From: Tsukamurella paurometabola
Lineage (GTDB): Bacteria > Actinomycetota > Actinomycetes > Mycobacteriales > Mycobacteriaceae
Assembly: GCF_900631615.1 (NCBI RefSeq)
Contig: NZ_LR131273.1
Coordinates: forward strand, 4,000,850-4,064,849
Direction: 5' to 3'
Length of the DNA: 64,000 nt
Positions within the stretch are counted from its first letter, which is position 1. Each line of letters starts with the position of its first letter. Shown here piece after piece: positions 45,450-55,068 of the stretch. Under the pieces are notes generated by a model. It ran no database searches, was not told where the DNA came from, and saw only the letters and a list, made by a program, of their open reading frames with translations. Made by a program: the position numbers and the translations under genes.

Positions 45450-46163
45450 ATGGCTGAGACCAACCACGGCGACCAGGGCCTCCTGTACTGGCTGATCAAG
45501 CACGTGTCGGTGGGACCGACGATCCGGTTGGTGAACCGGCCCACCGTCGAGGGCCTGGAGAACATCCCGGCCGACGGTCCGGCCCTGTTGGCCGGCAACC
45601 ACCTGTCGATCGCCGACTGGCTCTTCGTGCCGCTGGTGGTGCCGCGCCGCATCTCCTACCTCGCCAAGAGCGACTACTTCACGGCACCCGGCCTCTCGGG
45701 GAAGCTGCAGAAGTTCTTCTACACCCAGACCGGCCAGGTGCCGATCGACCGCAGCGGCGGTGACGCGGCGGCGGCGGCGCTGAACACCGCGAAGAAGCTC
45801 CTCTCCGAGGGCCGTCTCGTCGGCATGTACCCCGAGGGCACCCGGTCCCCCGACGGCCGGCTCTACCGCGGCCGCACCGGCCTGGTCCGGATCGCCTTCG
45901 AGGCGAACGTGCCGATCATCCCCGTCGGGGTGATCGGCACCGACAAGGTCTCCCCTCCCGGTCCGTTCAGTTGGCACGCGGAACGGGTGCAGGTGAAGTT
46001 CGCCAAGCCCATCGAGCCGATCGAGTACGACATCCCGTCGGATCCCGACGAGCGGCACCAGCTCGAGCGCTCGGTCACCGACCGGCTCATGCAGGAGATC
46101 CAGGCGCTCACCGGGCAGGAGTACGTCGATGAGTACGCCAAGAAGTGGCGCCCGGAGTCCTGA
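45450..46163 (+). CDS. 1-acyl-sn-glycerol-3-phosphate acyltransferase-like protein (PlsC family)
   Basis: The 237-aa protein carries acyltransferase motif I LAGNHLSIADWLFVPLV (NHxxxxD), motif II around GQVPIDRSGGD, motif III MYPEGTRSPDGRLYRGRTG and motif IV NVPIIPVGVIG. It probably acylates lysophosphatidic acid or a similar acceptor at the inner membrane. TAAGTT ends 7 bases before the ATG with no ribosome-binding site, so the mRNA may be leaderless. Its last 35 bases overlap the AraC gene in another frame. Confidence 0.9.
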   Translation: MAETNHGDQGLLYWLIKHVSVGPTIRLVNRPTVEGLENIPADGPALLAGNHLSIADWLFVPLVVPRRISYLAKSDYFTAPGLSGKLQKFFYTQTGQVPIDRSGGDAAAAALNTAKKLLSEGRLVGMYPEGTRSPDGRLYRGRTGLVRIAFEANVPIIPVGVIGTDKVSPPGPFSWHAERVQVKFAKPIEPIEYDIPSDPDERHQLERSVTDRLMQEIQALTGQEYVDEYAKKWRPES

Positions 46164-46590
46164 TCCCGCGCAGCGGGCGCGGGATCTCGCGGTGCTGCGT
46201 CGCGTGCGCGACCGCATCGACCGGGAGTTCGCACAGCCGCTCGACGTCGAGGACCTGGCCCGCGGCGCCCACATCTCCGCGGGCCACCTGAGCCGCGAGT
46301 TCAAACGCGTCTACGGCGAATCGCCCTACTCCTACCTCATGACCCGGCGGATCGAACGGGCGATGATGCTGCTGCGCCGCGGCGACGTCTCCGTGACCGA
46401 CGCCTGCTTCGCCGTCGGTTGCTCCTCGCTGGGGACGTTCAGTACGCGGTTCACCGAACTCGTGGGCGTGCCGCCCAGCGTCTACAAGCGCGACCACGGC
46501 GCTGCCGCCGAGGGGATCCCGGCGTGCCTCGCCCGGCAGGTGATGAGACCGGTCAGGAATCGAGAAGCACCGTACGCGCCGCCCCCATAA
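46129..46590 (+). CDS. AraC-family transcriptional regulator
   Basis: The 153-aa protein is essentially a bare AraC DNA-binding domain: two helix-turn-helix units, EDLARGAHISAGHLSREFKRVYGESPYSYLMTRRIERA and VTDACFAVGCSSLGTFSTRFTELVGVPPSVYKR. It lacks an effector domain. It starts inside the 3' end of the acyltransferase gene (35-base overlap) and is followed 11 bases later by a VOC-fold gene that it may control; such AraC-VOC pairs are common in actinobacteria. Confidence 0.88.
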   Translation: MSTPRSGARSPDPAQRARDLAVLRRVRDRIDREFAQPLDVEDLARGAHISAGHLSREFKRVYGESPYSYLMTRRIERAMMLLRRGDVSVTDACFAVGCSSLGTFSTRFTELVGVPPSVYKRDHGAAAEGIPACLARQVMRPVRNREAPYAPPP

Positions 46591-46600
46591 CGTGGGCGGT

Positions 46601-47008
<408 letters not shown>

Positions 47009-47023
47009 GCGGGCCGCTCCGCC

Positions 47024-48079
47024 TCAGCCGGCGGAGGGCGCCTCGAGCGTCGCGGTGTCGATCACGAACCGGTACCGCACGTCCGAGGCGATCACCCGCT
47101 CGTAGGCCTCGTTGATCTGATCGGCGGAGATCAGCTCGATCTCCGAGCCGATTCCGTGCTCCGCGCAGAAGTCCAGCATCTCCTGGGTCTGCGCGATACC
47201 GCCGATCATCGAGCCGGCGAAGCTGCGGCGGTTGCGGGTCAGGTCGAAGACGTTGACCGGCACCGGGTGCTCCGGCAGGCCGACCTCGACGAGCGTGCCG
47301 TCGACGGCCAGCATCCCGAAGTACGGGTGCATGTCGAGGTTCGCCGAGACCGTGTTGATGATGACGTCGAAGCGGTTGCGCAGCACCTTGAAGGTGTCGG
47401 GATCGGAGGTCGCGTAGTAGTGCTGGGCGCCGAGACGCAGACCGTCCTCCATCTTCTTCAGCGACTGGCTGAGCACTGTGACCTCCGCGCCCATCGCCGC
47501 CGCCAGCTTGACGCCCATGTGGCCGAGGCCGCCCAGTCCGATGATCGCGACCCTGCTGCCCGGGCCGACGTTCCAGTGACGCAGCGGGCTGAACAGCGTG
47601 ATCCCGGCGCACAGCAGCGGCGCCGCTGCGGCGTAGTCGATGCTCTCGGGCACCCGGAGCACGTAGTTCTCGTCCACGACGATGCCCGTCGAGTAGCCAC
47701 CCTGAGTCGGCTGCCCGTCGCGGCCCTTCGCGTTGTAGGTGCCCACCATGCCGCGCTCGCAGTACTGCTCCTCGCCGCGCAGGCACGCGGCGCACTCACG
47801 ACACGAGTCGACGAAGCAGCCGACGCCGACGCGGTCGCCGACCGCGAACTTGGTGACCTCCGAGCCGATCGCGGTGACCTCGCCCGCGATCTCGTGGCCG
47901 GGCACCACGGGGTACCGGGCAGGCCCCCACTCGCTACGGACGGTGTGAATGTCACTGTGGCAGATGCCCGCGTACCGGACGGCGATCTGTACGTCGTGGG
48001 GGCCGGGATCGCGGCGCTCGATCGTCATCGGCTCCAGCGGCTCGGTTGCGGACACGGCTCCATATGCGTTCACGATCAT
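47024..48079 (-). CDS. adhC: NAD(P)-dependent zinc alcohol dehydrogenase (AdhC/cinnamyl type)
   Basis: The 351-aa MDR enzyme has [15 protein letters not shown] (catalytic-zinc Cys), [14 protein letters not shown], structural-zinc cysteines in [16 protein letters not shown] and the nucleotide loop [21 protein letters not shown]. It closely resembles mycobacterial AdhC (Rv3045) and should reduce aldehydes with NADPH. The start at 48079 ([15 protein letters not shown]) matches the family N-terminus; another ATG three codons upstream is possible. Confidence 0.9.
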   Translation of the reverse strand: MIVNAYGAVSATEPLEPMTIERRDPGPHDVQIAVRYAGICHSDIHTVRSEWGPARYPVVPGHEIAGEVTAIGSEVTKFAVGDRVGVGCFVDSCRECAACLRGEEQYCERGMVGTYNAKGRDGQPTQGGYSTGIVVDENYVLRVPESIDYAAAAPLLCAGITLFSPLRHWNVGPGSRVAIIGLGGLGHMGVKLAAAMGAEVTVLSQSLKKMEDGLRLGAQHYYATSDPDTFKVLRNRFDVIINTVSANLDMHPYFGMLAVDGTLVEVGLPEHPVPVNVFDLTRNRRSFAGSMIGGIAQTQEMLDFCAEHGIGSEIELISADQINEAYERVIASDVRYRFVIDTATLEAPSAG

Positions 48080-48184
48080 GGGTTCCATTGTGCGCCCCGC
48101 CGGTGCGGTGCGCTGCGCGGCCCCGGCACCGCCCGAATCCACGCGCGCGGCGCGGGCGTGGCGGCCGGGTGCTTAGATCACCCC

Positions 48185-48883
48185 ATGTCGAACGATGCGA
48201 CTGCAACCGGTTCGGAGGGCAGCCGGCCCGCAGTGGCGCGCCGCCGGGCCGCGGTGGCGCGGATCCGGGCCACCGTCATGGCACTCGCCGGCGGCGGTGT
48301 GGCCGTCGCGGTGGGCGCGCTGGACTCATGGCGGCACGCACCGGCAGCGGGGTGGGCGGCCGCAGCGGGGATCTACGTGGTCTGGGTCTGGCTCACCATC
48401 TCCCCGATGGACGCGCCGACCACCGCGGCGCACTCGACCGAGGAGGATCCGCGGCGGCGGCTCGGCAACGCCCTCACCACGACGTGCGCCCTCGCGAGCC
48501 TGGTCGCCGTGGCGATCGTCATGGCGGACGCCCACTCCGCGACCCCCGGAGGCAGGCTCGCTCTCGGCGGCCTCGCAGTGAGCACCACGATCCTCTCCTG
48601 GCTCATGATGCACCTGCTGTTCACACTGCGGTACGCCCAGACCTACTACGACACCCCGCAGCCGGGCGGGATCGATTTCAACCAGTCCCAGCCGCCGCGC
48701 TACACCGACTTCGCCTACATCTCACTGGCCTTCGGCACGGCGTACTGCGTCTCGGACACCGCGATCACGTCCAGCGCCGTCCGCGCGGAGACGCTCCGCC
48801 ACACCTTGCTGTCGTTCGTCTTCGCGAACGGCATCCTGGCCACCACGATCAACCTCGTCGTGAGCCTGGCCAGTGGCGACTGA
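48185..48883 (+). CDS. DUF1345 membrane protein
   Basis: The 232-aa protein has five predicted membrane helices (about residues 28-48, 57-75, 95-113, 125-147 and 200-225). The conserved FTLRYAQTYYDTP...GIDFNQSQPPRYTDFAYISLAFGTAYCVSDT region is diagnostic of DUF1345. Function is unknown. A short 5' gap separates it from the divergent alcohol dehydrogenase. It converges on nadC with 15 bases between stops. Confidence 0.85.
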   Translation: MSNDATATGSEGSRPAVARRRAAVARIRATVMALAGGGVAVAVGALDSWRHAPAAGWAAAAGIYVVWVWLTISPMDAPTTAAHSTEEDPRRRLGNALTTTCALASLVAVAIVMADAHSATPGGRLALGGLAVSTTILSWLMMHLLFTLRYAQTYYDTPQPGGIDFNQSQPPRYTDFAYISLAFGTAYCVSDTAITSSAVRAETLRHTLLSFVFANGILATTINLVVSLASGD

Positions 48884-48898
48884 GCGGCGCCGGCGCGC

Positions 48899-49762
48899 CT
48901 AGAGATCGAGGCCCAGGTCGAGCGCCTTCACCGAATGCGTCAGAGCGCCCACGGCGAGATAATCGACGCCGGTCCGGGCGTAGTCCGCCGCGACGTCGAG
49001 GGAGAGCCCACCCGACGACTCCAACTTGGTGCGCGGCGCGAGCTTCTTACGGCGCTGAACGGCGGACTGCGTCATCCACAGCGGCATGTTGTCGAGCAGC
49101 ACCAGGTCGACACCGAGTGCGAAGGCCTCCTCGAGCTGTTCGAGCGAGTCCACCTCCACCTCGAGCGGGACGCCGGGCGCGCGGCGGCGCACCGCCTCGA
49201 TCGCGGCGGTCACGGAGCCCGCGGCCACCACGTGATTGTCCTTGATGAGCGCCTCGTCGCCGAGCCCCATTCGATGGTTCACTCCTCCGCCGGCGCGAAC
49301 CGCGTACTTCTGCAGCGCACGCATACCGGGGAGGGTCTTGCGGCTGTCGCGGATCCTGGCGCCGGTGCCCTCCACCTCGGCCACCCACGCCGCCGTGGCG
49401 GTCGCGATGCCCGAGAGGTGGGTGACGACGTTGAGCAGGGTCCGCTCCGCGGTGAGCAGAGCCCGCGTCGGGCCCTCGATGGCCATCGCCACATCACCGG
49501 GCGCGATCACGGTGCCGTCCGCGATCTTCGCGGGGACCCGGTAGTTGCCGGGGCCGACCACCTCGTCGAGGACCCACTCCGCGACGGGGATCCCCGCGAG
49601 CACCCCGTGCTCGCGGCTGACGACCTTCGCGAGTGTGGTGGCCCCCGCGGGCACGGTGGCCTCGCTGGTCACGTCCGGGCCGTAGCGGAGGTCCTCGTCG
49701 AGAGCGGTGCGGATCAGGCGCACCACCTCGGCGCGGTCGGGCTCCAGCGTCAGCTCGGTCAC
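48899..49762 (-). CDS. nadC: nicotinate-nucleotide pyrophosphorylase (carboxylating)
   Basis: NadC (287 aa) converts quinolinate and PRPP to nicotinate mononucleotide. Recognisable blocks are LLNVVTHLSGIATATAAWV, RDSRKTLPGMRALQKYAVRAGGGVNHRMGLGD and LLDNMPLWM. GTG at 49762 overlaps the nadB stop by 4 bases. It is the last gene of nadA-nadB-nadC. Confidence 0.96.
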   Translation of the reverse strand: MTELTLEPDRAEVVRLIRTALDEDLRYGPDVTSEATVPAGATTLAKVVSREHGVLAGIPVAEWVLDEVVGPGNYRVPAKIADGTVIAPGDVAMAIEGPTRALLTAERTLLNVVTHLSGIATATAAWVAEVEGTGARIRDSRKTLPGMRALQKYAVRAGGGVNHRMGLGDEALIKDNHVVAAGSVTAAIEAVRRRAPGVPLEVEVDSLEQLEEAFALGVDLVLLDNMPLWMTQSAVQRRKKLAPRTKLESSGGLSLDVAADYARTGVDYLAVGALTHSVKALDLGLDL

Positions 49763-51288
49763 GGGCGTACCTCCACTACCTCGGTCACGGATTCCTGCCT
49801 GGTCAGGGCCTGCCCCGCCATCCGCCGCGCCACCGCGGTGAGCACGGCGTCCTCCCGGTCCCGGGAAGATACCGCGGGACGGTCCGCCACGAAGGCCGGA
49901 TCGTCCAGGAGCGCGGTCAGGTCGGCCAGGCCGGCGACGGTGCGCCGCACCCCGCACGACCGGGTCATGGCGTCCTGCAGGGCTTCCCGTTCCGCCCGGG
50001 CCTGCGGAGGCGCGATCTCGCGGACCGCGCCGGGGATCACGTCGAGGGCGGGTGCCGACACCGCGGCGGCCGCGACCCGCAAGCCCATCACGAGGGCTTC
50101 GAGCAGGCTGTTGGACGCGAGCCGGTTCGCCCCGTGCAGGCCCGTGCGGGCCACCTCACCCGCGGCGTAGAGCCCGGGGACTCCGGTCGCGCCGCGCAGG
50201 TCGGTGACCACGCCGCCGCACAGGTAGTGCGCGCCGGGGACCACCGGGACGAGGTCGGTCTGCGGGTCGAGACCCGCCGCCCGCACCGCCTCGGTCACCG
50301 TCGGAAAGCGCTCCGCGACATCGGGGATCATCGTCGCGTCGAGGTAGGCGCACGGCGCTCCCGTGCGCTCCATCGCGTCGGTGACGGCCCGCGCCACCAC
50401 GTCGCGCGGGGCGAGGTCGCCCATCGGGTGCACGCCGTCCATGACGGATTCCCCGTTCGCGTCCACCAGGTGCGCGCCCTCGCCGCGCACGGCCTCGGAG
50501 ATCAGCGGGCGCCTGCCCCGCGCTCCCGGGGTGTAGAGCATGGTCGGGTGGAACTGCACGAACTCGAGCTCGCACACGTCCGCGCCCGCCGCGGCCGCGA
50601 GGGCGATGCCGTCGCCGGTCGCGCCGAGCGGGTTGGTGGTGCTCGAGAACAGATGCCCCGCACCGCCGGTCGCGAGGAGCACGGTGCGCCCGAAGGCGTC
50701 CCCCTCCGCCGTCCGGACCCCGAGGACGCGGTCACCGTCGGCCAGCAGCGCGTACGCCTGGGCGGGCCGCGCGACGAGCGTGGGCCGCGTCTTCGCAGCG
50801 GCGGTGAGTGCTCGCTGCACCTCGGCGCCGGTGGCGTCCCCGCCCGCGTGGATGATCCGGGAGACGGTGTGCCCGCCCTCGCGGGTCCGCTTGAGCCGCC
50901 CGTCGAGGCGCCTGTCGAACTCGGCGCCCCAGCTGATCAGCCGGTCCACAGCTGCGGGACCGTCGGCGAGGATCGAGCGCGTCGCCACCACGTCGACCAG
51001 CGGGCCGCCGGCCGCCACGGTATCGGCGACGTGCCGGTCGATCGAGTCCTCCGGGTCCGACGGATCGACGACGGCGATCCCGCCCTGCGCGTACGCCGTC
51101 GAGGTCGACGGAGCGCCCCCGGTCGACGGTTTGAACAGCACCGTCACCGCCAGGCCCGCGTCCGCCGCGGCGACCGCGGCGGTCAGGCCCGCGACGCCCG
51201 CGCCGACGACGAGCAGGTCGGCGACAGCGGTGCCGTCCAGCGGGAACCCCTGCGGGGCACTCGATCCGCTCCCGGCGGCGGTGGTCAT
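49759..51288 (-). CDS. nadB: L-aspartate oxidase
   Basis: NadB (509 aa) is the FAD enzyme oxidising L-aspartate to iminoaspartate. The N-terminal FAD motif is [21 protein letters not shown]; active-site segments are [30 protein letters not shown] and [16 protein letters not shown]. It is coupled by 4-base overlaps with both nadA and nadC. The first ~20 residues are a variable extension. Confidence 0.95.
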   Translation of the reverse strand: MTTAAGSGSSAPQGFPLDGTAVADLLVVGAGVAGLTAAVAAADAGLAVTVLFKPSTGGAPSTSTAYAQGGIAVVDPSDPEDSIDRHVADTVAAGGPLVDVVATRSILADGPAAVDRLISWGAEFDRRLDGRLKRTREGGHTVSRIIHAGGDATGAEVQRALTAAAKTRPTLVARPAQAYALLADGDRVLGVRTAEGDAFGRTVLLATGGAGHLFSSTTNPLGATGDGIALAAAAGADVCELEFVQFHPTMLYTPGARGRRPLISEAVRGEGAHLVDANGESVMDGVHPMGDLAPRDVVARAVTDAMERTGAPCAYLDATMIPDVAERFPTVTEAVRAAGLDPQTDLVPVVPGAHYLCGGVVTDLRGATGVPGLYAAGEVARTGLHGANRLASNSLLEALVMGLRVAAAAVSAPALDVIPGAVREIAPPQARAEREALQDAMTRSCGVRRTVAGLADLTALLDDPAFVADRPAVSSRDREDAVLTAVARRMAGQALTRQESVTEVVEVRP

Positions 51289-52337
51289 TCCCCGCCGCCG
51301 GGCTGCCCGATCCCGATCATCCGCGTCACGGCCTTCCGCCCGGCGGCGGCCATCTCGGCGTCCACGAAGACCTCGTCCTTGCCCTCGACCAGGCAGCGCA
51401 GCAGGGCCGCGGGGGTGATCATCTTCATGTACTTGCAGGACGCACGGTCGTTGACGGCGCGGAAGTCCACGCCGGGTGCGGCCATGCGCAGCTGGTGCAG
51501 CATGCCGACCTCGGTGGCGACGAGGACCTCCTTGGCTGCGGTCTCGCGGGCGGCGTCGAGCATGCCGCCGGTGGAGAGGATCTTCACGCGGTCGTCCGGG
51601 ACCGCGCCCTCGCCGGCCAGGTACAGCGCGGAAGTGGCGCAGCCGCATTCGGGGTGCACGTACAGGTCGGCGTCGGGGTGGGCCTTGGCCTGCGCGGCCA
51701 ACTCGTCACCGTTGATGCCGGCGTGTACGTGGCACTCGCCGGCCCAGATGTGCATGTTCTGCCGGCCGGTGACGCGCTTGACGTGCGCGCCGAGGAACTG
51801 GTCGGGCAGGAAGAGGATCTCGGTCTCCTCGGGGATCGACTGCACGACCTCGACGGCGTTCGACGAGGTGCAGCAGATGTCGGTGAGCGCCTTCACCTCG
51901 GCGGTGGTGTTCACGTAGGAGACGACGACGGCGCCGGGGTGCTCATCCTTCCACTCCTGCAGCTCGACGGCTTTGATCGAATCCGCGAGGGAACATCCCG
52001 CGCGCTGGTCCGGGATGAGCACCGTCTTCTCCGGGCTGAGGATCTTCGCCGTCTCGGCCATGAAGTGGACGCCGCAGAACACGATGGTGGACGTCGAGAC
52101 GTCGGCCGCGATGCGGGAGAGCGCCAGCGAGTCGCCGACGAAGTCGGCGACGTCCTGGATCGCCGGCAGCTCGTAGTTGTGGGCCAGGATCGTGGCGTCG
52201 CGGAGCTTCGCGAGGCGCTTGACCTCGGCCGCCCATTCGCGGTCGCCGTCGACGCCGGTGTACATCCCACCGCCTTCGACGATCCGGTCGTAGAGCGGCG
52301 AGGTGAACTCCGTGGTGGCGGACGTGGCTGTGGTCAT
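51285..52337 (-). CDS. nadA: quinolinate synthase
   Basis: NadA (350 aa) condenses iminoaspartate with DHAP to quinolinate and carries a [4Fe-4S] cluster. Candidate ligands are cysteines in [11 protein letters not shown] or [17 protein letters not shown] and [34 protein letters not shown] is the typical N-terminal block. A GGGAGG ribosome-binding site lies 5 bases before the ATG. The gene diverges from nrtR across 48 bases containing a dyad. Confidence 0.95.
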   Translation of the reverse strand: MTTATSATTEFTSPLYDRIVEGGGMYTGVDGDREWAAEVKRLAKLRDATILAHNYELPAIQDVADFVGDSLALSRIAADVSTSTIVFCGVHFMAETAKILSPEKTVLIPDQRAGCSLADSIKAVELQEWKDEHPGAVVVSYVNTTAEVKALTDICCTSSNAVEVVQSIPEETEILFLPDQFLGAHVKRVTGRQNMHIWAGECHVHAGINGDELAAQAKAHPDADLYVHPECGCATSALYLAGEGAVPDDRVKILSTGGMLDAARETAAKEVLVATEVGMLHQLRMAAPGVDFRAVNDRASCKYMKMITPAALLRCLVEGKDEVFVDAEMAAAGRKAVTRMIGIGQPGGGE

Positions 52338-52365
52338 CTCGCCTCCCTTTCTCGATCCGATGATT

Positions 52366-52384
52366 TATCGACCTATGATCGATA
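52366..52384. promoter_or_regulatory. candidate NrtR operator overlapping the nrtR -10
   Basis: TATCGA-N7-TCGATA (52366-52384) is a perfect dyad ending two bases before the nrtR ATG. Inside it TATGAT (52374-52379) lies 6 bases before that ATG and can serve as the -10 of a leaderless transcript. Binding would block nrtR and probably the divergent nadABC promoter. Confidence 0.55.
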
Positions 52385-52385
52385 T

Positions 52386-53087
52386 ATGGCCGATGCTAGC
52401 ACCGCTCCCCCGCCGCGCGTCGCACACGAAGTGCTTTCCGTCGTGTTCCGCGTCAGCGAGGGCACCGTCGAGGTGCTGCTCTGGCAGCGCGCCCTGGCGC
52501 CCGACCAGGGCGCTTGGGCACTCCCCGGCGGGCTCCTCGACGCGCGCGAGGACCTGCCGACCAGCGCCCGCCGGCTCCTCGCGGAGAAGGTCGACCTCAC
52601 GGAGGTCGCGCACCTCGAACAGTTCGCGGAGTTCTCCGATCCGCACCGCGTGCCCGCGACGGAGCACGCCGACCGCACGCTGGCATCCGTCTTCCTCGGC
52701 CTGGTCCGCTCGGGCACGGACCCGCGTCTGCCCGACGACACGACCTGGCACTCCGTCGACGCGCTCCCGACGATGGCGTTCGATCACGCGGCCATGGTGC
52801 ACCGGGCGCGCGCCCGGCTGGCCGCGCGGCTGTCGTACTCGAACATCGGCTTCGCGCTGGCACCGCGGGCGTTCCCGGTGTCGCAGCTGCGCGACATCTA
52901 CGTCGCGGTCCTGGGCTACCCCGTGGATTCGACGAACCTGCTCCGCATCCTGTCCCGGCGGTCGGTCATCACCGCGACGGGCGAGACCGGCCAGGCGACA
53001 CGCGGCCGCCCGCCCGCGCTGTACCGGTTCACCGACTCCTACCTGCGGATCACGGACGAGTTCGCGACCCTACGCCCACCGGGCTGA
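52386..53087 (+). CDS. nrtR: NrtR-type Nudix transcriptional regulator of NAD synthesis
   Basis: The 233-aa protein joins an N-terminal Nudix domain (ALPGGLLDAREDLPTSARRLLAEKVDL; several catalytic Nudix-box Glu residues are altered) to a C-terminal winged helix (VLGYPVDSTNLLRILSRRSVI). This is the NrtR architecture, a repressor that senses ADP-ribose. It is divergent from nadABC, as in mycobacteria (Rv1593c next to nadA). The ATG at 52386 has no ribosome-binding site. The stop codon lies in the first unit of a 13-base tandem repeat. Confidence 0.88.
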   Translation: MADASTAPPPRVAHEVLSVVFRVSEGTVEVLLWQRALAPDQGAWALPGGLLDAREDLPTSARRLLAEKVDLTEVAHLEQFAEFSDPHRVPATEHADRTLASVFLGLVRSGTDPRLPDDTTWHSVDALPTMAFDHAAMVHRARARLAARLSYSNIGFALAPRAFPVSQLRDIYVAVLGYPVDSTNLLRILSRRSVITATGETGQATRGRPPALYRFTDSYLRITDEFATLRPPG

Positions 53088-53115
53088 CGCACCGGGCTGA
53101 CGCACCGGGCTGACG
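53077..53115. repeat. 13-base tandem repeat, three copies
   Basis: Three perfect copies of CACCGGGCTGACG occupy 53077-53089, 53090-53102 and 53103-53115. The nrtR stop codon (TGA, 53085-53087) is in the first copy. The repeat lies between the convergent nrtR and desaturase genes. Confidence 0.9.
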
Positions 53116-53136
53116 CGCACCGTCGCAGCTCAGCCC

Positions 53137-54087
53137 TCAGGCCGACCGGCGTTCCGCCCGCGCCCGCTCGCGCTCGACGGCGCGCGCCCGGCTCTCCTCG
53201 AACCGGACCACGTCCGCCTCCAGTTTCTCGAGGTACCGGCCGAGTTCGTCGCGGTACTGCTCACCCGCGCCGGAGACGTCGGTCCGGTCGAACAGGCCCC
53301 AGACCTTGAAGATCGGGCGGAGCACGTCGTCGAGGTGCTGCCGCAGGTCGTAGATCCCGTGCTTGACCATGAGCACACCGTTGCGCCGGAAATCGGGCTT
53401 CCCCTCGCCCGGCATGACGAAGTTCGTGGTCACCTTGACGATCGACTTCAGCACCTGGTCGGGCGCGATCTCCAGGGCCGCGGCGGTGAGGTTCCGGTAG
53501 AAGATCATGTGCAGGTTCTCGTCGGTGGCGATCCGCTTGAGCAGCGCATCCGCGACCGGCTCGTCGCACACCCGCGCGGTCTGCCGATGACTGATCCTGG
53601 TCGCGAGCTCCTGGATCGTCACGTAGACGACCTGATCGAGCACGCCGCCGTACTCGTCCGGCGCCTCCACGCCCAGCTCCAGGTGCGTCATCCGGTCGCG
53701 CTCGAGCTTCACCGGGTCGACCGACCGCGTGACGAGCAGGTAGTCGCGCATCGCGATGCTGTGCCGGTTCTCCTCGGCGGTCCACCGGCCCACCCAGGTT
53801 CCCCACGCGCCGTCGAGCGAGAAGTTCTCGGCGATGGTGCGGTGGTACGACGGCAGATTGTCCTCGGTGAGCAGGTTGGTGATCATGGCGACCCGCGCCA
53901 CCTCGGAGAGCGGCGACTGCGCGAGCTCCCAGTCGGTGCCGCCGAGCGCGGCGAAGTTGCGGCCCTCGTCCCACGGCACGTAGTCGTGCGGGTTCCAGTC
54001 CTTCGCGACGCGCAGGTGGCGGTTGATGTTGTCCTCCACCACGGGTTCGAGTTCGGTCAGCAGTTGCAGGTCGGTGAGTGTCGACAT
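53137..54087 (-). CDS. acyl-[acyl-carrier-protein] desaturase
   Basis: The 316-aa protein is a soluble di-iron stearoyl-ACP desaturase relative. Iron-binding motifs are Glu75 (LLTEDNLPSYH), E105-E106-x2-H109 (TAEENRH) and ATDENLH (DExxH). It is similar to mycobacterial DesA1/DesA2, which desaturate acyl-ACP for mycolic or unsaturated acids. ATG 54087 is the start of the conserved region. The charged C-terminus (RARAVERERARAERR) extends past the fold. A dyad upstream (54159-54178) may be a regulator site. Confidence 0.9.
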   Translation of the reverse strand: MSTLTDLQLLTELEPVVEDNINRHLRVAKDWNPHDYVPWDEGRNFAALGGTDWELAQSPLSEVARVAMITNLLTEDNLPSYHRTIAENFSLDGAWGTWVGRWTAEENRHSIAMRDYLLVTRSVDPVKLERDRMTHLELGVEAPDEYGGVLDQVVYVTIQELATRISHRQTARVCDEPVADALLKRIATDENLHMIFYRNLTAAALEIAPDQVLKSIVKVTTNFVMPGEGKPDFRRNGVLMVKHGIYDLRQHLDDVLRPIFKVWGLFDRTDVSGAGEQYRDELGRYLEKLEADVVRFEESRARAVERERARAERRSA

Positions 54088-54158
54088 GTTCAGCGCCTCT
54101 GTCGGTACGGACGAATCCGATGGTAGGACAGCTTTCGCGACGATCGCAGTGGAAATTG

Positions 54159-54178
54159 CGGTACGAAAACAAGTACCG
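54159..54178. promoter_or_regulatory. inverted repeat upstream of the desaturase gene
   Basis: CGGTAC-N8-GTACCG is perfect and lies 72 bases before the desaturase start and 72 before the divergent membrane-protein start. Desaturase genes in mycobacteria are commonly controlled by TetR-type regulators at such dyads. The regulator is not in the window as far as can be seen. Confidence 0.4.
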
Positions 54179-54249
54179 TCTGCACCCTCCGGGCACCGGT
54201 CGATCGCGATCGCAACCACGGAGGGCGCCGCCGTGACTACGATCCGCGT

Positions 54250-54966
54250 GTGAGTGGAGCCGAGACGGACGACACGGCGCAGGACCGTGCCATGGCGAAG
54301 AAGCTGGCGGACGCCACCGACGCGCGGATCGTGCGCACCCTGGGGACCGGCGCGAGCGTCGCCGTCCTGTTCGTGGTGCTCCGCCTGCTGGTCGTCTCCG
54401 AATGGGACTGGCGAGTGGCCTCGCGGATCATGGCGGTCACCGACGTCAACAGCGCCCTGACGATCGTGCTCGGCACGTTGATGAGCGACCCCGAATTCAC
54501 CAGTGTGCTGGTCATGATCCTGCTCCCGCTCTCGGCGGTGCGCCTCGTCTGGCGGATGCAGACCAGGTCCCCCACCAGCGTGTGGTCCGCGCTCCTGGTC
54601 GCTGTACTGGCGACCGCCGCCATCGCCCTGGCGATCACCTACGGCTACGTGTGGGTCCCGATCGGCGCCGCGCTGATCGCGCTGGCGATCCTCGCCGTGA
54701 AGCACTGGTTCGCGGAGGGGCTCAGCGGGCGGACCGTCGACTTCGCGGTGCGCGAGGTCGGTTCCATCGCGGCCATCGCCGTACTCCTGCTCGCCGCCGT
54801 CGAACGCACGCCGTGGTCACCTGCGGAGCGCCTGCACACGAGGACCGGCGTCATCACCGCTCACGTGCTCAAGGTCGAGTCCGGCTTCGTCACCGCCCTC
54901 ACCGAGAGTGACCGCGAGGTGATCATCCTCAACTCGTCCGACGTACTGCGCCGCGAGCCCCTGTGA
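54250..54966 (+). CDS. membrane protein of unknown function
   Basis: The 238-aa protein has a charged N-terminus and about five membrane helices (residues ~33-50, 65-80, 85-100, 113-150 in two parts, 173-188), then a soluble C-terminal domain of ~50 residues (TRTGVITAHVLKVESGFVTALTESDREVIILNSSDVLRREPL) that looks like a small beta domain. I recognise no family. TACGAT ends 6 bases before the GTG, suggesting a leaderless mRNA. It stands alone between the desaturase and the flavin monooxygenase pair. Confidence 0.75.
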   Translation: MSGAETDDTAQDRAMAKKLADATDARIVRTLGTGASVAVLFVVLRLLVVSEWDWRVASRIMAVTDVNSALTIVLGTLMSDPEFTSVLVMILLPLSAVRLVWRMQTRSPTSVWSALLVAVLATAAIALAITYGYVWVPIGAALIALAILAVKHWFAEGLSGRTVDFAVREVGSIAAIAVLLLAAVERTPWSPAERLHTRTGVITAHVLKVESGFVTALTESDREVIILNSSDVLRREPL

Positions 54967-54999
54967 CCCGGCATCCATCACGCGAACCCGACCCGGGAA

Positions 55000-55019
55000 C
55001 ATAATCGGACCGCAGTCCG
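55000..55019 (+). promoter_or_regulatory. -10 region and dyad upstream of the LLM monooxygenase
   Basis: CATAAT (55000-55005) could be a -10 hexamer. It is followed at once by the perfect dyad CGGAC-N4-GTCCG (55006-55019), which would cover the transcription start. A repressor of TetR type is a reasonable guess. Confidence 0.4.
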
Positions 55020-55068
55020 TTACAGTTGCCGAAGGGCCCGGACAGGGGCCCGATCGGGAAGGATGGAC

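Noticed and set aside
48173-48184. TTAGAT as a leaderless -10 before the DUF1345 gene
   Set aside because: Position fits, but the hexamer matches the -10 consensus at only three positions, so it was left out of the leaderless list.
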